From Candidatus Rhodoferax bjergmarkensis (GTDB lineage: Bacteria > Pseudomonadota > Gammaproteobacteria > Burkholderiales > Burkholderiaceae_C): a DNA stretch of 64,000 nucleotides. Shown here piece by piece: positions 36,023 through 44,379 of this stretch. The DNA lies in the NCBI GenBank assembly GCA_016708345.1, contig JADJFX010000003.1, forward strand, positions 620,001 to 684,000, given 5' to 3'. Below the pieces are notes generated by a model. That model had not been told where the DNA came from and searched no databases. It worked only from the letters and a program-made list of their open reading frames with translations. Position numbers and translations under genes: made by a program. The stretch's first letter is position 1; every line of letters starts with the position of its first letter.

Positions 36023-36435
36023 TTTACGGCATAGGCACCGACATTTGCGACGTGCGCCGCATCCGCACCAGCCTGGAGCGCCAGGGCGAGCGTTTTGCCG
36101 CCAAGATACTGACCGACAACGAGCTGGCGATTTGGCAACAGCGCAGCACCCGCTCACCCGAGCGCGGCATTCTCTACCTGGCCACCCGCTTCAGCGCCAA
36201 AGAAGCCTTCAGCAAAGCCATCGGTCTGGGCATGACGCAGCCCATGAGCTGGCGCCTGTGCGAGATTGCCAGCCTGCCCGACGGCGATGTGCAGGCGGGC
36301 AAACCTGCACTTGTGCTGCACGGTGACCTGAAAGCCTGGTTTGACCAGCGCAGCTTGCGAGCACACGTCAGCATGAGTGATGAAGCCGATTACGTTGCCA
36401 CCTTTTGTGTGGTCGAGGTGCTGGCCACATCCTGA
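36019..36435 (+). CDS. acpS: Holo-ACP synthase
   Basis: 138 residues. The Mg-binding signature is GIGTDICDVRRI with downstream FSAKEAFSKAIGLGM. It moves 4'-phosphopantetheine from CoA to apo-ACP, activating the acpP product encoded upstream in this window. GTG start overlapping pdxJ. Confidence 0.95.
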   Translation: MIYGIGTDICDVRRIRTSLERQGERFAAKILTDNELAIWQQRSTRSPERGILYLATRFSAKEAFSKAIGLGMTQPMSWRLCEIASLPDGDVQAGKPALVLHGDLKAWFDQRSLRAHVSMSDEADYVATFCVVEVLATS

Positions 36436-36439
36436 GCCA

Positions 36440-36505
36440 AATTTATAGATAAAAAAGGCCTATTGCGCACGTAGAATGTGCGCGAGTAGCTACTAAAAGC
36501 ATAGC
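36440..36505 (-). repeat. Dispersed palindromic repeat, copy 9 (acpS-nagZ)
   Basis: TTGCGCAC, GTAGAATG, TGCGCGAGTA precede the core GCTACTAAAAGCATAGC (36489-36505). It lies 25 bases before the nagZ start. Confidence 0.85.
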
Positions 36506-36530
36506 AAATTCCACTCAAAACCTTCCCTCC

Positions 36531-37613
36531 ATGACCCCACACGCCCCCCTCATCATCGACGTTGCCGGCCTTTGCCTCTCCAAAACCGACAAAAAACGCC
36601 TCAAACACCCTCTGGTTGGCGGCCTCATCCTGTTTGCCCGCAACTGGCAAGACCGCGCGCAGCTCACCGAACTGTGCCGCGAGATCAAAAAAGTGCGCAA
36701 AGACCTGCTCATTTGTGTGGACCACGAAGGCGGGCGCGTGCAGCGTTTCAAGACCGATGGTTTCACCCACCTGCCGCCCATGCGCGCCTTGGGCGACCTG
36801 TGGCTGAACGACGGCAAGGCGGGGCAGGGCAGTGGTGCCATGCAAGCCACCAATGCCGCCAGTGCCTGCGGCTACATTTTGGGTGCCGAGCTGCGGGCCT
36901 GCGGGGTCGATTTGAGCTTCACCCCGGTGCTGGACCTTGATTTCGGCGAAAGCGGCGTCATCGGCGACCGCGCCTTTGCGCGGGACCCGCGCGTGGTCAG
37001 CCTGCTGGCCAAAAGCCTGATGCACGGCCTCTTGCTCAGCGGCATGGCCAACTGCGGCAAACACTTCCCCGGCCACGGCTTCGTCAAAGCCGACTCCCAC
37101 ACCGAGATCCCGGTCGACACCCGCAGCCTCAAAACCATCCTGGCCGACGACGCCGCCCCCTATGGCTGGCTCTCCAGCACGCTGGCCAGCGTCATGCCCG
37201 CCCACGTGATCTACCCCAAGGTGGACGCGCGCCCGGCGGGTTTTTCCAGTAAATGGCTGAACGACATCCTGCGCCGTCAGCTCGGCTTTGGCGGCACCAT
37301 CTTCAGCGACGACCTCTCCATGGCCGGTGCCCGCTTGATCGACGGCGAGCGTGTCAGCTACACCCAAGCAGCGGTGGCTGCGCTCAATGCCGGGTGCGAT
37401 ATGGTGTTGCTGTGCAACCAGTCGCTGGACGGCGGTCAGGCCGTCGATGAGTTGATGGACGGCTTGACTGAGGCCCAGCTCAAAGGCGGCTGGCAGCCGA
37501 TGGAAGCCAGCGAGGCGCGCCGCCTGAGCCTGCTGCCCCAATCACCCGCTACCGACTGGGACGAATTGATGGTGCACAGCGCCTACATGCAGGCGCTGTC
37601 ACTGCTGCCTTAA
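36531..37613 (+). CDS. nagZ: Beta-N-acetylhexosaminidase (GH3)
   Basis: 360 residues with VDHEGGRVQRF, the GH3 NagZ loop KHFPGHGFVKADSHTE and the nucleophile Asp in FSDDLSMAGA. It removes N-acetylglucosamine from anhydromuropeptides in cytoplasmic cell-wall recycling. Position at the end of the acpS operon is standard. Confidence 0.96.
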   Translation: MTPHAPLIIDVAGLCLSKTDKKRLKHPLVGGLILFARNWQDRAQLTELCREIKKVRKDLLICVDHEGGRVQRFKTDGFTHLPPMRALGDLWLNDGKAGQGSGAMQATNAASACGYILGAELRACGVDLSFTPVLDLDFGESGVIGDRAFARDPRVVSLLAKSLMHGLLLSGMANCGKHFPGHGFVKADSHTEIPVDTRSLKTILADDAAPYGWLSSTLASVMPAHVIYPKVDARPAGFSSKWLNDILRRQLGFGGTIFSDDLSMAGARLIDGERVSYTQAAVAALNAGCDMVLLCNQSLDGGQAVDELMDGLTEAQLKGGWQPMEASEARRLSLLPQSPATDWDELMVHSAYMQALSLLP

Positions 37614-37733
37614 TCAACTACTCAAGGGGGTTATTTCGTCGCTCAGACGTTGGGAGAGTAGTGCACCGCTGCAGACAGCACATCAGTGCGGCAAAGCGGT
37701 GCAACGACCTATCGCAGCGAATGGACGACGAAA

Positions 37734-37961
37734 TCAAGGTGAGCGGTGCAGGCGAGGGGCTGACAGGGCCGCCATCGCGTCTTGCGTGGCGGCATCGACA
37801 TTCGGGTGCTCTGCCAGCAGCTTGCCACTGGTGAGCAGCGTGCGCAAATCCTTCAGGTCTTTCACCGTCGGTGCCACCTTGATTTGGGCCAGCGCTGCTG
37901 CACTGTTGCCCCCTTTGATCAAAGCGCAGACTTTTGTCGCCCAGGGGCTGAGACGGGACAT
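37734..37961 (-). CDS. Small conserved-looking hypothetical protein
   Basis: 75 residues from ATG 37961, with GAAG six bases upstream: SRLSPWATKVCALIKGG, IKVAPTVKDLKDLRTLL, ending APRLHRSP. No signal peptide or membrane helix. Composition and codon use look coding, and I recall similar short proteins in Comamonadaceae. Function unknown. Single gene between nagZ and the regulator. Confidence 0.6.
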   Translation of the reverse strand: MSRLSPWATKVCALIKGGNSAAALAQIKVAPTVKDLKDLRTLLTSGKLLAEHPNVDAATQDAMAALSAPRLHRSP

Positions 37962-38064
37962 GGTGGACTTCACTTCCTGAGTTGAACGGGTGCTGGGATC
38001 ATACGATTTGCACTATTTCAGTGCATCAATTTGTATGGGCGACACGATCGCAACCCATATTGCG

Positions 38065-38769
38065 TTAGTGAGAGCCGTAGGCAGCGAGCCTGGGTACATC
38101 CAGGATTCGAACTTCACGCTTGTCGATTTCAATGAGCCCTTCTGATTCAAGTTCGTGCAACACCCGCGAAAAATATTCAGGGGTTAACGATAACCTTGAG
38201 GCAATGGTTGCTTTGCTGACAGGCAGGCTAACGGTGACTATGCCGGGCTTTGTGATGTTTCCCTCGCTAACATCTCCCAACAGATAGCCAATCAGTCGCT
38301 GCATACCGCTATGCAGCGAATAACCCTCCACATCGCGAACCAGTCCATGCAGGCGACGCGATATGCCTGCCAGCATTCGTATCGCGAAGCGAGGGTCGTG
38401 TTCAACCTCACTGAAAACGGCCTGCTTGCTGACACAAATCAACAGAGTGTCAGCCAGTGCCTGTGCATTCAAAATATAGGGTTTTTCAAGAAACATCATT
38501 GCTTCGGCGAAGCTGTGGCCTGGGGCAATGAGTTCGATGACCTTTTCGTGACCAGACGGCGAGGCCACGTAAAGTTTCACTTGTCCGACAACGACCACGT
38601 GAAATGCTTCGCAGGCCTCACCAGCCCGGAACACCATGTCACCTCGCGTCAAGCGCCGAAGATGGCAGCCTTGGGCTATCCGTTCACGCTCCAGCTGTGA
38701 AAGATCGCTGAACAGTGGCAGCACGGACAGGTAGCGCTGCATATCGAATTGTTCGACGTCCATCTTCAT
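38065..38769 (-). CDS. Crp/Fnr family transcription regulator, Dnr-like
   Basis: 234 residues. A cyclic-nucleotide-binding-type sensory domain (about 15-125) and dimerisation helix are followed by a winged helix with recognition segment SKATIASRLSLTPEYFSRVL. There are no clustered N-terminal cysteines like those of the FNR iron-sulfur site, so it resembles the Dnr/NnrR or related heme- or NO-responsive groups. It follows the respiratory gene cluster on the same strand and may control it. The start could be ATG 38769 or 38763. An inverted repeat lies immediately upstream. Confidence 0.85.
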   Translation of the reverse strand: MKMDVEQFDMQRYLSVLPLFSDLSQLERERIAQGCHLRRLTRGDMVFRAGEACEAFHVVVVGQVKLYVASPSGHEKVIELIAPGHSFAEAMMFLEKPYILNAQALADTLLICVSKQAVFSEVEHDPRFAIRMLAGISRRLHGLVRDVEGYSLHSGMQRLIGYLLGDVSEGNITKPGIVTVSLPVSKATIASRLSLTPEYFSRVLHELESEGLIEIDKREVRILDVPRLAAYGSH

Positions 38770-38775
38770 TGTTTT

Positions 38776-38808
38776 CAATTGGCATCATGTTGGAGAATCT
38801 GCCAATTG
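38776..38808. promoter_or_regulatory. Inverted repeat upstream of the Crp/Fnr gene
   Basis: CAATTGGCA (38776-38784) and TGCCAATTG (38800-38808) are perfect nine-base arms 15 bases apart, ending seven bases before the start codon. It may be an operator, possibly autoregulatory, or a leader hairpin. Confidence 0.5.
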
Positions 38809-38882
38809 TAATTGTGCACGTCCGCCATCAATGGACTGAGTCCTCCATACCGGGTTGATTGCGCGGTGAGATGTTGTGAGCG

Positions 38883-40820
38883 CTACGTTGCACCTGATTC
38901 GGTTGCATTTGACGCAAGTGTTCCTCGGGGGAGTGAGGGCAAAAAGGTGTCTAAAAAGCAGGCGTCGCCACTCAATCCCTGCGCCAAAAAGGCAGGTACC
39001 GCAGAATCCACCATCTTGACTGAACCGCAAACGTAGACTTCGTGCCCGGTGAGGTTCGGAAAATCTTCCAACATTGCTTCATGCACCATGCCTTTTCGGC
39101 CGGACCAAGATCCGGTCGCATCGGGTTCCGACAGCACAGGAATGACATGGAAGTTTTGATGCTCGCGCTGCCAGCGCTCTGCCAAATCAATCAGGTAAAG
39201 GTCCCCACGCTTGCGTACCCCCCAGTACAAGCACATGGGGCGCTGAATGCCCCGGTGGAACGCATCTTCAAGAATGCTCTTGATGGGGGCAAATCCGGTT
39301 GCACCAGCAACAAGCAATATGGGCATGTCGCTTTCATTGAGTGCAAAGCTACCCAATGGGCCTTCAAAGGCAAGGGTATCGCCAACCTTCAGATCCGTGA
39401 AGACGTAGGTGGTGAAGCGGCCATTGGGTATTAACCGGACATGAATTTCAATGGTTCCGGTCTGGTGCGGAGGGTTGGCAAAGGAAAACGCGCGTCGCTG
39501 ACCGTCTTCAAGTATGAAGTTGATGTATTGGCCGGCCGCAAATTTGATGGTTTCGCCGTTTGGCAATGACAGTTGCAGGCGGATAACTTCCGGCCCCAGT
39601 CGTTCTATGGACTCCACGCGTCCGACATACTGACGAATGGGTAGAGCAGCTGCTGCGCTGGTGTATTCAACTTCAATGGCCAGTTCAGATAAAGGCGTGG
39701 CGCAGCACATTAAAGTCTTGCCCTGCTGCAGCATTGCATCCGTCAGTGCGCTTTTTTGGTACAAGCCATGATCGACTTTGCCTTGGAGTACTGTGCATAC
39801 ACATTTTCCACAGCCACCGTTACGGCATTCGTAAGCCAATTCAAGTCCGTCGCGCAAACCGGCATCAAGCAGCGTTTCACCTAGGCGGACTTTCACGGGT
39901 TTTGAATTTCCAGCGAAGCTCACCGGAAATTCGCTTTGCGTTGCACGCCGAAAACGTGGCGGCAGCCATGGCAACGCAGTCACCAGCATGCTTGATCCGA
40001 GCACCAAGGCCCACACTTGCCAAAGTGGCCAATCGACGAGCAGTGGAAAGATCGAAAGATAGAACCAGTCGAACTTCAAATTCGTCACTGCCACACTCAG
40101 ATTGGCTGCTCCGCCCTGGCTCATTGCAGGCACTGCCAGTGACAGGGCGATCAGTGTGAGCGACAGACTCACCACAATGGGCCGTGGCGGAGTGGTTTTG
40201 GCCTTGGGTACCCGTTGCACGTGAATCCACATGACCAATAGCACAATCAGCGAGATTCCGATGTGCATGAACGCCAGCAGTGAAAAGAAACGGTCGTTGA
40301 CGCTGCTTGGGTAAATGAAATTACGCATCAAGGTGCCGCCAAAGCTTGGTAACGAGTCGAGCCACTCGAAGGATGTCACGATGACAAACTGTGCCATCTG
40401 ATCCCAGGGCAGCATGTAGCCGTTGACGCCAGAAATGTAAACCAGCCAGATCAGCATGACGCCGGAAACCCATGAAAACCAGCGAAAACCGCGGAAGCGG
40501 TCGAACGCGAAATACCTCAGCATGTGAAGCAGCATCGTGAAGACAAAGGCATCGGATGCATAGCGGTGCAGGCTGCGCAAAATTCCACCGGCAAACCACT
40601 GGCGGTGGGTGATGGACTCTACGGAGGCGTATGCGTCGGCAACGCCAGTTTCAAAAAATGCGTAAAGGTAAAGCCCTGTACCGGCGATGATCCAGAACAA
40701 AAAGAAGCTGATGGCACCAAGGTGGTAGAGCGGATTGAGCCGGTCACCGAAGGCTGAGTTGAAGAGCGCTTCGGCGCGCATGAATAACCATTGCAAGGTG
40801 GCTTGTAGACGCCGGATCAT
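38883..40820 (-). CDS. Cytochrome b / [2Fe-2S] ferredoxin / FAD-NAD(P)H reductase fusion
   Basis: 645 residues, intact. Residues 1-205 are a cytochrome b6-like four-helix unit with two H-x13-H pairs (His85/His99 and His186/His200), giving two bis-His hemes b. Two further helices span about 213-232 and 262-284. Residues 296-390 are a plant-type ferredoxin with Cys332, Cys337, Cys340 and Cys372/373. Residues 395-625 are a ferredoxin-reductase module (RAFSFANPP for FAD, GATGFAPIKSIL and YVCGS for pyridine nucleotide). The likely path is NAD(P)H to FAD to [2Fe-2S] to hemes b to quinone or a membrane oxidase. Its ATG overlaps the upstream heme-copper-like gene stop. The combination is unusual and the acceptor is unknown. 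Confidence 0.88.
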   Translation of the reverse strand: MIRRLQATLQWLFMRAEALFNSAFGDRLNPLYHLGAISFFLFWIIAGTGLYLYAFFETGVADAYASVESITHRQWFAGGILRSLHRYASDAFVFTMLLHMLRYFAFDRFRGFRWFSWVSGVMLIWLVYISGVNGYMLPWDQMAQFVIVTSFEWLDSLPSFGGTLMRNFIYPSSVNDRFFSLLAFMHIGISLIVLLVMWIHVQRVPKAKTTPPRPIVVSLSLTLIALSLAVPAMSQGGAANLSVAVTNLKFDWFYLSIFPLLVDWPLWQVWALVLGSSMLVTALPWLPPRFRRATQSEFPVSFAGNSKPVKVRLGETLLDAGLRDGLELAYECRNGGCGKCVCTVLQGKVDHGLYQKSALTDAMLQQGKTLMCCATPLSELAIEVEYTSAAAALPIRQYVGRVESIERLGPEVIRLQLSLPNGETIKFAAGQYINFILEDGQRRAFSFANPPHQTGTIEIHVRLIPNGRFTTYVFTDLKVGDTLAFEGPLGSFALNESDMPILLVAGATGFAPIKSILEDAFHRGIQRPMCLYWGVRKRGDLYLIDLAERWQREHQNFHVIPVLSEPDATGSWSGRKGMVHEAMLEDFPNLTGHEVYVCGSVKMVDSAVPAFLAQGLSGDACFLDTFLPSLPRGTLASNATESGAT

Positions 40821-42256
40821 GATGGATTAACTCCTGCTTCAAAGGTGGATTGTGTTTGTCGCAGGGCTTGTATCACGACGATCACGAACAGCAGACCGCC
40901 AATAATGGCGACCATACCTCCGAGCCCCATGAGCCCCATGCCAGCAGTCTCGCCAGCAGTGCGTAATACTTGGTCAGCGCCAGCGACTTTGCGCTGAACG
41001 CCATAGCCGCCTGACCAGACTAGGCCGACTATGTGCATCAGTTGGCCAGCGCCATATAGATAAGGTTGTGCGGTTGCCAATTTGCCACGAACGCTGCCGT
41101 ATCCGAGCTGCGGCAACAGGTGATACACCAAGCCCATGAAAGCAAGCGTGACCCCGACGATGCAACCGTGGTAATGCGCCGGTATTTTCACGTTATTGCC
41201 GCTTATGAAGGCACCGATGATGCCGCCGGCTGCAAATAAAAGCATGGAGGAAATGAGGGCGGCCCGCAGCGGACGAACGACCTCACTGCTTTTTGATGCA
41301 TTTCGCAGGCCAAGCCAAGTTGAAAGCGCAATCGGCGCAATGGCAATGCCGCCCCCTAAGCGCATGCCCCATGTGTGTAAATTGCGATGCTCGACGGAGG
41401 CGACATCATAGGCGAGGTACGCATAGGGCGTTACGAACACGCTGACCAATGCCAAAGCCAGCATCAAAACGGTGAGGCGCGGTGATAGCAGAGTGCGGAC
41501 ACCGCACGCACTGCCAAGCCATAGCCAAGCCACCAGCATCAGAAGCGTCCAGGTGAACTGCAATGCATGGCCACCGCCCCAGAACAAGATTTCGTAGTAA
41601 GTTTTACCACTCAGAGAATGAGGCACCACAGCATAAGACCACGCAAACGCCAGCAAGGCGACGGCTGTTGCGACTGCGCTGGCGCTCATGCCGAATCGCA
41701 TGGCGCTGGTGCCATCAGTCAAAGGCCCAACTTTTGGGGCACCGAGGAGACTTCGCAGCACGAGCACGGTGGCTCCCATCGCGAAGATCAGGAGGCCTGC
41801 AACAAAAACCTTGCTGTCCAGCATGGGTATGTAATTGGCCATGATCGCCTCGCCAGGGGCAACGAAGGCGGCAATAGACATAATGAAAGTGCCGGAGCCA
41901 GCCAATGCCAGTGCTGCCCAACCCCATAAAAGCCCGGCTCGGCTTGAGTTGATGCTCCATAGCAGTCCTGCAATGGAAATGAACCACACCAAAACCGATA
42001 GATCCACATGAACAACCAGCGCCACCCGGAAAAAATCAGTGCCAGGCAGTAAACGATTGATTCCGGGTGTTCGGGCTAACACCAGTAACACCGAAAACAC
42101 CCCGGAACCAATAAGGGCCAGTAATCCTAACCACAACCAACCGCGCGCCAATGTGCGACGCGCGTCACTCGGAATTGGAATTGCGAACTGAACTTGATCC
42201 AAACCCGTGGAGGGTGGCTGAGTGGGAGCCAAGTTGTCGGTTGAAGCTGCGCTCAT
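40817..42256 (-). CDS. Divergent heme-copper oxidase/NO reductase-like subunit I
   Basis: 479 residues with about 12 membrane helices. It keeps the low-spin heme ligand His83 (VVHVDLSVLVWF), His230 in GGGHALQF (147 residues later, the same spacing as in NorB), and His361/His363 in PAHYHGCIVG. The vicinal His-His pair expected for CuB or FeB is not present. The equivalent region reads VEHRNLHTWGM (His290, Arg291, His294). Residue 234, four after the first active-site His, is Phe, where O2 reductases have Tyr and cNOR has Glu. It may be a reductase with an altered site or an electron-transfer paralogue. It overlaps both neighbours by four bases. Confidence 0.82.
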   Translation of the reverse strand: MSAASTDNLAPTQPPSTGLDQVQFAIPIPSDARRTLARGWLWLGLLALIGSGVFSVLLVLARTPGINRLLPGTDFFRVALVVHVDLSVLVWFISIAGLLWSINSSRAGLLWGWAALALAGSGTFIMSIAAFVAPGEAIMANYIPMLDSKVFVAGLLIFAMGATVLVLRSLLGAPKVGPLTDGTSAMRFGMSASAVATAVALLAFAWSYAVVPHSLSGKTYYEILFWGGGHALQFTWTLLMLVAWLWLGSACGVRTLLSPRLTVLMLALALVSVFVTPYAYLAYDVASVEHRNLHTWGMRLGGGIAIAPIALSTWLGLRNASKSSEVVRPLRAALISSMLLFAAGGIIGAFISGNNVKIPAHYHGCIVGVTLAFMGLVYHLLPQLGYGSVRGKLATAQPYLYGAGQLMHIVGLVWSGGYGVQRKVAGADQVLRTAGETAGMGLMGLGGMVAIIGGLLFVIVVIQALRQTQSTFEAGVNPS

Positions 42257-42771
42257 TGAAGCGTAATCCCGCCTTTTGATGCATCAAAGTCTATAACCAG
42301 AATTTGGGCAGGCTTTAGTACAACGGTTGACGAATGTACATGACCAAAACCGGGCACTTTTGCATCGTCGCTCATGCGAACATCAACGCGATGAGGCCCC
42401 GCGGGCAGTTGTAAGCGATGGTAAACGGCTGATGCCCCGTCTTTTGAAAGTCCGGATGGCATGGAAACGCGCCGGTATGACGCGACGCCATCAACATCGA
42501 GTTCAACTTTGACCGGGGAGCGTTCTCTTGGGCATTGCATCGGTGCCCGCATATTGGGTGGAAGTTTCGCCAATTCGGCTGCGCTGGTTGCGCGGCATTC
42601 CGAAACTGTTTTGCCGTGGTGGCTGAAGCTGAGCTTGATCATGGCCTGATCCGGGCCGAGTGGCTGATAAGTCGGCCACTGTGAAAATACACCTATCAGC
42701 ACAGCAAACAACCCATAAAGCAGAACTTGTCCGATAAAGGTTGTCGGTTTCATTGAATTTTTTTCGTTCAT
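42253..42771 (-). CDS. Unknown single-pass membrane protein in the respiratory cluster
   Basis: 172 residues. One N-terminal helix (about 12-29) anchors a beta-rich extracytoplasmic domain with two Cys (SECRAT and PMQCPRE), a run resembling HRLQLPAGPHRVDVRM, and GFGHVHSS. No CuA or CxxCH motif. Tight overlap with the heme-copper-like gene implies an associated subunit or assembly factor. I recognise no named family. Confidence 0.7.
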   Translation of the reverse strand: MNEKNSMKPTTFIGQVLLYGLFAVLIGVFSQWPTYQPLGPDQAMIKLSFSHHGKTVSECRATSAAELAKLPPNMRAPMQCPRERSPVKVELDVDGVASYRRVSMPSGLSKDGASAVYHRLQLPAGPHRVDVRMSDDAKVPGFGHVHSSTVVLKPAQILVIDFDASKGGITLQ

Positions 42772-42772
42772 A

Positions 42773-43513
42773 TCAGATCGGCTCTACCGTTGGTAGCGGC
42801 CCCTGTGTTAGCGCAATGCGGTTTTTGAGGGTACTCAGTGCTTGCTTGAGGGCTGCTTCGTCGCCGACGTCTGCCCATATTATTTGCAGGTGACTGCGCG
42901 ATACTGAAGCGCGCAAACTAGGTTCGCGCTGTCCCTCGAGTCGGGCTTGTGTCCATTTTTGTCCCAAACGAAACTCGCACCCACCATTTTGACAACCCGT
43001 CACCAGCACACCTGAAGCACCATCGCGCAATGCATATTCGATAAACGATGGGGGCAGCATGCCAGTGCAAACCAAGCTGAAGGTGGCAACGCCGGAACCG
43101 CGTAAAACATCAATGTTGGCACCGTGATCACAGCCGAAAACAACAATTTTTTGATTTGAGGTGAGACTTTCGAGATCGGCCTTGAGCTTCTGGCGCAGCT
43201 GGTTGATTGGGGAATGTGGAAGGTCGATACCGGTCACGAGTTCCGCCATGCTTCGAAACGGTGTAGAAGAAGGGCACGAGCCAACGCAGATTCCACAACT
43301 GGCACACAAATCCGCGTCTACCTGTGCCAACTGGCGCGCCATGCGACGGTTGGGGTGCGGCACCATGGTGACGGCAGCGTAGGGGCAATCATCAAAGCAA
43401 CGCCGACAACCATTACAGTTGTCTGGATCAACCTTGGCGACGGGCATTGCTTTCGCACGAGGCAGAAAAGGAAGTAAAAACAGGAGAAATAACACCCCGA
43501 GAGTATGCCCCAA
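42773..43513 (-). CDS. Ferredoxin-MvhD module, C-terminal part of a frameshifted cytochrome b fusion
   Basis: The TTG at 43513 has no ribosome binding site, and the frame opens inside a membrane helix (VLFLLFLLPFLPRAK) that completes the last helix of the preceding cytochrome b. Two [4Fe-4S] clusters follow (Cys33, 36, 39, 43 and Cys70, 73, 76, 80), then an MvhD/FlpD-like domain with FGCDHGAN, LVCTGM and TGCQNGGCEFR. In methanogens MvhD links hydrogenase to HdrA. Here it could accept electrons from a soluble ferredoxin or flavoprotein. The most economical view is one fusion protein of about 525 residues, broken by a missing G in the run at 43495-43498. Confidence 0.8.
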   Translation of the reverse strand: MGHTLGVLFLLFLLPFLPRAKAMPVAKVDPDNCNGCRRCFDDCPYAAVTMVPHPNRRMARQLAQVDADLCASCGICVGSCPSSTPFRSMAELVTGIDLPHSPINQLRQKLKADLESLTSNQKIVVFGCDHGANIDVLRGSGVATFSLVCTGMLPPSFIEYALRDGASGVLVTGCQNGGCEFRLGQKWTQARLEGQREPSLRASVSRSHLQIIWADVGDEAALKQALSTLKNRIALTQGPLPTVEPI

Positions 43514-44349
43514 ATGAAATTTGAAGATGTGACATACATCAAGGGATGAATGAACAAAAGAAACCAGTCAATTGCCAAAGCGCTTGGAACTCGCGAAAGA
43601 TCAGCGGGTAAATGGCTCATGACGGGCTGCACAACCGCTAGTACCAATAGAGTGGCCAGCGTGCCAACCGTCAATGACCGTGGTGGAAAAACATTTGCCA
43701 GACTGATGCGCTGGATGTGAAACCAGGTTCCAAACAGCAGCAACAGTGGTAAGCCGAGATGGATAAAAACAAATAACGAAAAAAGGCGATCGCTTACCGC
43801 CTCGGCATTCAGGAAATTGCGAGTCAAGGGTGAGGCAAAAATAGGCAATGCATCCAACCATTCAGCGGTTGCCTGCGCGGAAAACTGCCCTAGCTGATCC
43901 CAGTTCAGCCAGAAACCGCCGATACCACTGGCGAATCCAAAAACCAGCAATGGCACCCCAGTCAGCCATGAAAAACGTCGGAAACCATGAAAATGCCCCA
44001 AAGTCCATTCGCGAATAAGATGAATGACCATGGTGAGGACGAACCCGTCGGCTGCATAGCGATGAATGCTACGAAGCAGGCCGCCAAGGTACCACTGATT
44101 GCGCGACAAATCGTCGATTGATTGATAGGCTCCAGTGGCAGATGTGTCGAGCGCAGCGTAAAGGTAAATACCACTGACAGCGACCATCCAGAAAAACAGG
44201 AAACACAGAGAACCTAGATGACGCAGAGGGCTCAGGCCTTCGCCAAAAAAAGTATCAAATCCACGGTCAAGGCGCGTAAATATGGATCGACCGAAATGTC
44301 CAGACGCTACCGCTGACTGTCGATGTATCTTCCTCGCCCAATTCTGCAT
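43318..44349 (-). CDS. Cytochrome b (b6-like), N-terminal part of the frameshifted fusion
   Basis: Genuine coding runs from 44349 to about 43498. The remaining 60 codons to 43318 are out-of-frame translation of the ferredoxin part. The bis-His pairs are His96/His110 and His197/His211, each H-x13-H, as in the intact fusion at 38883-40820. Both share the LRS[IL]HRYA segment and two added helices. Adding one G at 43495-43498 gives ILSGVLFLLFLLPFLPRAK, which matches the helix ending LPWLPPR in the intact fusion. As it stands the protein would lose its iron-sulfur half unless ribosomes slip on GGGG. Confidence 0.8.
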   Translation of the reverse strand: MQNWARKIHRQSAVASGHFGRSIFTRLDRGFDTFFGEGLSPLRHLGSLCFLFFWMVAVSGIYLYAALDTSATGAYQSIDDLSRNQWYLGGLLRSIHRYAADGFVLTMVIHLIREWTLGHFHGFRRFSWLTGVPLLVFGFASGIGGFWLNWDQLGQFSAQATAEWLDALPIFASPLTRNFLNAEAVSDRLFSLFVFIHLGLPLLLLFGTWFHIQRISLANVFPPRSLTVGTLATLLVLAVVQPVMSHLPADLSRVPSALAIDWFLLFIHPLMYVTSSNFIWGILSGCYFSCFYFLFCLVRKQCPSPRLIQTTVMVVGVALMIAPTLPSPWCRTPTVAWRASWHR

Positions 44350-44379
44350 AATGAAACAAGATTGTTTTATGTAAAAGAA

